This document shows, piece by piece, positions 58,490 through 64,000 of a stretch of DNA of 64,000 nt. Numbering within the stretch: position 1 is the first letter of the stretch; each line of letters begins with the position of its first letter. The position numbers were made by a program, and so were the translations under genes. The stretch comes from Isoetes taiwanensis. Taxonomy: Eukaryota > Streptophyta > Lycopodiopsida > Isoetales > Isoetaceae. The stretch is from assembly GCA_021234155.1 (NCBI GenBank), contig JAJEKV010000077.1:2733991-2797990 (forward strand). Reading direction: 5' to 3'. The notes under the pieces are model-generated. The model made no database searches and had not been told where the DNA came from. It saw only the letters and a list, made by a program, of their open reading frames with translations.

Positions 58490-59612
58490 CATGATAAATT
58501 TCAGATTGCTTACATCTGTATGGCCAAGTCTCTCATGCCAAGTTTTAAAGTAGGAAGTACAACAACATTTATTAAATTTGATCCATCAATGTGAAAACCA
58601 AATGTCGTTTAGCCATTTCGTATGTGAGAATCACCCTACAATAAAGCTTTTCAAAATGTACTTGATAACCAAGATCTATTAACCGAAAGTGAGTGAAATG
58701 AGATTCCTAATTAGATTTCGTACATAGTACATTATGAAGAACCATTGGTTTCCCTTTCAAGTCCAGATAACTCCAACAAACCCGGCTCAACCTTACGCAA
58801 ATTTCCATCACCCATTGCACATAACATGAGTTTCGTAGACCTTACCCTTAAGCTTAGGCGGCGACTTCTATAAGCTCCACTCTCTAAGCACATATAGATC
58901 ACCATCATCACTTACTTTGTATTCAAAAAAAATGACATCAATTTAAAATTCTTACTTTAGCATCTTTATCTTGTGCTTCATCTAACTATTTCTTCTTACG
59001 TGGTCTGCAAATTGATTGCTATAGACCTTTATCTACCTCTCATCTAAGATTCCTCTTACGTAATAGGTGCTCCGGCCAACCTCCGTATTTGCAATAATAT
59101 TATAAGTTTTCAAAGAAATCTTTGATGTCATCCTTATCATGATACTTCAAATCTCTCCTTGTCCAAGGCGCCCGGTAAAGAAGATTAAATGTGATACGTT
59201 TTTAACATATAGTTCCACATTTCCCATGGAGACATCCCTCTTATTCTAAGCAAAATCTTTGGATCATTTTGCTTTTTATCATAGCTTTTTGCTTCAAGTA
59301 TTTTTTCCTTTAGCTGCAATATTTATTGCCGCACTAGATCCTCCACCACTTCCATGATGTTTCGCATCTTTTTACGGGCTTGCACCAGGTCCATGATGTC
59401 TTTGCTATTGCATAAGTTTTTCTCGGCTAATTATTTGACTACTCGAGTTTGCTCTTTGTTTGTAACAAATTCCCATAGCCCTTCAATCTTTAGCACCTCT
59501 TCATCCTTTTCCTACGATACTTGGAATCCAGCTCCTCTCCTGAATACATCAATTGCATGCAATATAAGGAAGCTCCAAGTCTGTTGGCCATGTTGATCCA
59601 GCTCTGATTTCA
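58490..59612 (-). mobile_element. Ty1/copia gag to gag-pre-integrase remnant, S4
   Basis: As 32290-33410, with more frameshifts. The pre-integrase part is near 58500-58550 and the primer-binding-site-like sequence at about 59600-59612. Confidence 0.58.
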
Positions 59613-60213
59613 AATGAAGATGCTATAGAGCAATAAAATTATCTAGCCAATTAGCACTTTCTATCCTAAGCTAAGAGCTTAGCTATTCCTTATGATTGAA
59701 TCACTAGCCCTTTTACTTTTAACCATTAAACTCTTAAGCATTTGAATGCATTGGATATTAATTCTTAACCATTGAATATTGTAAGAATTCTATTGTAGCA
59801 AACACATTGACCCAATCACTACTCATGGTTTGACTCAAAACCAAAATACATCAAACCTGCTTAAGTACCTCTTGATTTATAATCGATTTGGCAACTGGGG
59901 TGCCAAATTGTTTGTTATTGCTCAGTATAAACAAAGTAATCCATTGGTTATGACTAACGATTGGATCCATATTTAGTTGGCTTCAAGTTTGGGCGCCAAC
60001 ATAAAACCTAAAACAGTAACACCTCTGTGTGCACAAAATTTCCAAGTGGGCGTTCCCTTGTGTATAAAATAAATTAAATAGGTGTGATATAGGTTCAACC
60101 ATTGAACCTATTATTTAACATGATAATTCAAACAGAATCTAGTCATTGACTTCATTCAAGATTCCAGTCCTTTCTGGAGCACTGGCTTTCTTTGTTCCAC
60201 AACTTACACGGGG

Positions 60214-60610
60214 AAAAGGATGTGGAAAATATGAGGACCATCTTGCCAAATTATAAAGATAGTTTTGGACCTGCAAGTGTGAAAAACTTGGATATTACGG
60301 AATTGCTTTGATATCTTGGATATGCGTCTTTTTTACGAAGTTCGCTTACAATCATTTTTCATTTGTTAAATTTTTGTTATAAGCGCATGCGGAACATAAT
60401 GAATATCGTACACTAATAACTCCCCCATCCGTGCGATTGTTAAATTCTACTTGACAATCTTATGCTAAACAAGTGAATCATGCAACAAGAGCATATGGTC
60501 TCCGGTGTACTAGGACACGATTATGAAGGTCGCCTCATCAAATGGACTTTGGTTCATTTTTTTCGGTATCTATTTATGTTCCTAACTCGAGAGAAGCTAC
60601 AGAGACTAGT
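60214..60610 (+). pseudogene. ARP: ARP-type AP endonuclease exons, S4
   Basis: Both exons are recognisable, but the exon 1 acceptor CACAGG reads CACGGGG (60209 region) and the exon 2 acceptor CAG reads CAA (60472). YVPNSGE is broken at TAACTCGAG. Nearly all changes against S2 fall on CAG/CTG. Confidence 0.7.
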
Positions 60611-61458
60611 AAACCAGGATTTAAGACTAACTTCCTACACGAAGGTAGCCTTTGAATTGGATGTAAAGGAGGGGCTTTTTTGGCAAGCCTAGACTCAACC
60701 AGACTGGTACCCCAAGCACTTACATGCTCATCATCTAAAAGTAAATAGCCCAAGATCCTGCCAATGCTAAGCTTAAGCATGAATTAACGATACCCTTGAT
60801 AGGTCATTTTTGAAAACTGGTGGACTACTGCATATTCTGAAAGAACCTAGTGCTGCACCCAGCTGGGACGAGGCTTTAGGGGATCAAACAGTCCCTAGGC
60901 TAATTGGGAGTGCAATATGAGACTCTCGTAGTAGAACGATGTAGATTACTGAGCCAAAGGCCTTGCCCACCAATTAGTGTGCATTCCTATCTACAAACAG
61001 CTTCGAAGAAAGACGAAAGGAAGTGGATTTGTAACCTCTTTTCATTAATTTGCTTTGCCACTCTGTCACTAAGAATTCCCATCCTTTAAGATAAAGCCTT
61101 AAGCTTAATGGATCAGAATTTCCCCTAGATCTTGCATAAATCAGATGCTATGAAATGGAATTTAAAAGAAATATTTTTATGGTACCAACTTGTTTCTCTA
61201 CTAGACATTTAGCTTTTTATCCTTGTGTCCTTTCCTATATATGTCTTGTGTCCTATTAGACTTAGTCCTTAGCACTTTAAACTAACACCTAAGTCCATGG
61301 TCTTAAAAGTAATCTTATAGCGGATAGACCGGATATCAATATCTTTAATGAACCAAAGCTAATTATCACCCTCAACGTACATATATACAGTAGGTGAATG
61401 TTAGTCCACCTCAAGATCTTGGACAGCTATAACATCATATTGAAAATGAAATTATAAT

Positions 61459-62516
61459 CCCATCGATCCGAGACATCGGATCGACATTCTAGAATGGGGC
61501 GAGCATGCATGTTCAGCATGCATGCATGCACAAGATGCCCTTTCCGGGTTGGGAGTTCGCTATTTTAGGCGCGGTTCTGCATCAACGTCTCATCGGCGCT
61601 TCCTCTTCTCTCAGCATACCTTATTCTCTTTGAGTTGTTTCAAAATGGGAGAGGGCTTCTTCCACGCTTGGTTTGGCTAATTGGCGTTTCTTTTTCATTT
61701 GTGGCATGTCCTTTCTCGCCTTGGCTCTTCTTTAGCCTTCATCATGTGATCTTCGCCCTCGATTCCGGTTTGTTAAGGAAGTTCTCCGGTATTGGGCCGG
61801 TTTGTTGGTTTTCATGCGAGCCCCATTCTAGAATCCCATCGATTAATAACATCGGATCGACATTCTAGAATGGATAAAAAGCATGCAAACCCTCGCGACG
61901 CGATGCGATAGAGGTTGGGAGATCGCTATTTTAGGAAGCGGTTCTGCATCAACGTCTCATCGTCGCTTCCTCTTCTCTCTCGCCAGGTGCCTTATTCTCT
62001 TTGAACCCACCCTCCCTCCTTCTTTGTTTATTGTATTTGTCGCCCGGCACGCTGCGGGACTGTGCCCCCTATTTGAAGAGGTTTTTTTTTTTTTGGCACT
62101 TGCGGAACCTCTCCACTCGGGAGGTTTGTTTTGTCTCGCTTTTGTTGTATTGGTGATGTGCGTGTATCTAAAAGCGGCATCACGTTTCGACTTCTCCATG
62201 CGGTTTTTGGGAGCGATTTCTATACCCACGTTTGTCCAAGCCCCTAGAAGGTTTATTACTAGGTTTTTCCTCGAAAACCGAAAAAGCGGGTTTTTAATTC
62301 GATGATAAGCTTTTCGGCAGTACACCAGCCACACATCTATTAGCATTGTATTTTTGGGGTCCAAATGATATAATTGGATTTTCCCTTTATTTTTCGTGGG
62401 TAGAAGATGTGTGCGGCTACCCACCAATCCACCATTGTAGAAAATCTGCCGAGATGAATGAGAAGCCTATCTATTCGAAGCGGTTTGTTGGTTTCATGCG
62501 AGCCCCATTCTAGAAT
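61459..62516. mobile_element. GC-rich composite of two related inverted-repeat elements, S4
   Basis: Homologue of 35265-36355 at the same site, more altered. The palindrome CGATCCGAGACATCGGATCG is intact at the first start (61464-61483) and degraded at the second (61848-61860, GATTAATAACATCGGATCG). Ends CCCCATTCTAGAAT at 62516. Confidence 0.65.
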
Positions 62517-62689
62517 ACAAGGATCTCGGAGATATTTGTTGCGGCCGAGGTGACCAAAGAACCCAAATTGAATTCGATTGTATAAGCATTGATCGAACAT
62601 GGCCCTATTCTATATGAAGCACTGCACACATATGAGGAGAAAGAAAGTTATTTGCAATGCATCTAAAGAAATGGTCCTCTTCTAAATAC

Positions 62690-63650
62690 ATGTTTTTTGT
62701 AGAAGCGAAACACGCTTCAAATGGCTTCGTGATATTCCATAAGCAAGGCATGCCCGCCCCATAAAGAAATAGTCAATTTCATAAAGACTTGTCATTCTAC
62801 TAACTCCGCAGGTAGGTACAACATTGCCCACCATGAAGCATCGGAAGACCAACAACTATCGAGGGATACATGTGTCTAACTATAGATCTGGTTTTATTAT
62901 GTCATGAATGCGAAAACCATTGTTGGATTGATAACAAATCAAAACAATGTGATAAAAACACTCAAACCCTTCAACCAAGTGGTATAGAGGATGGGACAAT
63001 TCAACCAAAGATAGCAATGCTTCCTCAACCTCCAAAAACCGGAACCACAAGCAATCTATGGAGAGAGGAAAGACAAAGAACTTCACTTGTGCACTTGCTT
63101 CCAAAACTTCAACTAGAATCGTGCTCTGAAGGTCATAAAGACAAAAGGCCTTCCAGAGAAGTTCATATATCTATTTTCTTTCCAAGAAACAACCCCTCGC
63201 CATTAGATTTCGGTTCGTGGACTCCCCATGTTGCTCACATCTAAGCAGAAACAAGAAAAATTTTGAAGACATGTTTTGGAGATAAAGATCTACAACCTTA
63301 AGCCTATAATATCATGCTTGATTCCATATCTTACATGCATCACTTAATGCATTGTACACATTGATCCAAAGCTAACTTCTCATTTTGTTTCATGCCCTTT
63401 TGGACCAAGCCGTTCAAGCTGCTCTACCATTGACCTGCAACATTTGGAAGAAGATGAAAATCTTCTTGCGGAACAAGAACATCCGAATAAGCATAGGATG
63501 AATTGAAGAATAGAATAGAATAGAACAAACCTGAAGTTCCAAAGAACACGAGCTGCATATGTTAATCGATCTTTGTCCACTCGTATCCATGGCACTTCAA
63601 TCTCAACTATTGAAACGATATGTCTTGCACAGGACGACACCCTTGTGTAC
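62690..63650 (-). pseudogene. DUF547 gene fragment, S4
   Basis: Exon c 62690-62753 (acceptor CAG reads CGG), exon b 63335-63434 (frame broken near 63346 and 63395), exon a from 63531 (IVEIEVPWIRVDKDRLTYA, then ARVLWNFR). The pentamer insertion 63508-63525 lies in the intron as in S2. Confidence 0.68.
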
Positions 63651-64000
63651 ATTGACTCTGTCTCAATCGCTCAAAGAATACAATGGATAGTGGATACGAT
63701 GGATGCTTAGGTTAGCTCTGGTTTGCACTTGGGCTGCCCAAAGAATAGGGCTAATCGGCCACAAGTTCGCGAGGGAAGTTTGGAGATGTTTTGGTATATT
63801 CTAGGCATATGTTGGCATATACTAGAAAATATACCAAAAACCCACATGAGCAAGGGATTGCCCCTCTAGGGAAACCCAAAAGGGCGTATGACTTTGCATA
63901 CACGTGCTTACTATGTATTTGTATGTATAAAACGTATCTCTTGTCTATAATAGCATGACTTGCGAGTTCTAAATTCTAGATTGATCCCTGCCATGCCTAC
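63650..64000. other. Non-coding end of window
   Basis: Matches the sequence after DUF547 in S2 (37460-37810). No gene seen. Confidence 0.5.

Larger units (their letters stand above)
57138..64000. repeat. Tandem-array unit S4 (short, cut by window end)
   Basis: Same junction as S2 at about 57610 and the same composite insertion and pentamer tail. It ends just past DUF547, before the tandem repeat. Of all units it shows the most small differences at CAG/CTG sites. Confidence 0.82.

Noticed and set aside
1-64000. CRISPR array, bacterial operons, tRNA or rRNA genes
   Set aside because: Repeats are dispersed or tandem transposon-type, not regularly spaced short repeats; no cloverleaf or rRNA motif was noticed.

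Overview
This window looks like plant nuclear DNA: AT-rich, intron-containing, dense in decayed transposons, with no bacterial gene organisation. It holds gene fragments typical of land plants: a CPL4-type RNA polymerase II CTD phosphatase, a DUF547 protein, an ARP-type AP endonuclease, a DUF1664 exon and an S-domain receptor-kinase exon. Around them lie Ty1/copia, LINE, Helitron and TIR DNA elements. The transposase and LINE types make me lean towards a fern, lycophyte or other early-diverging land plant, but that is weak inference.

Layout. The window is mainly a tandem array of one locus in alternating long (L) and short (S) units: the end of a unit 0 (1-2938), L1 (2939-30968), S2 (30969-40250), L3 (40251-57137) and the start of S4 (57138-64000). 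In order, an L unit carries: the 3' end of a copia element; a CPL4 pseudogene on the minus strand; unidentified exon-like pieces; a DUF1664 exon; a minus-strand copia gag to pre-integrase remnant; two ARP exons; a minus-strand DUF547 gene fragment of three exons; a tandem-repeat tract; and copia RT-RNase H. S units lack one ~8.6 kb block (CPL4 through DUF1664) with the same junction in both, and carry a GC-rich ~1.1 kb composite insertion absent from L units and unit 0. So an L+S pair appears to have been duplicated as a whole. Unit 0 carries its own different deletions.

Later insertions split the units. L1 contains a 9.0 kb TIR DNA transposon inside a DUF547 intron, a Helitron 3' end with Pif1-like helicase sequence, and a 5'-truncated LINE inside copia RT. 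Unit 0 has a 339-bp poly(A) retroposed insert with a 10-bp target duplication. The 9 kb transposon has matching 24-bp termini, an apparent 6-bp target duplication, a frameshifted minus-strand transposase of an SDG/SHGKG type with a C-terminal Cys cluster, and on the other strand a HAD phosphatase of the NIF/FCP1-homology type that looks captured from a host.

No intact, clearly functional gene is visible. Some breaks may be sequencing error: differences between copies, especially in L3 and S4, cluster at CAG/CTG trinucleotides and are not simple C-to-T changes. That pattern suggests base-calling error at CHG-methylated sites. Parts of L3 also look like a mosaic of two versions of the locus. 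Frameshift, splice-site and copy-number claims should be read with that in mind.
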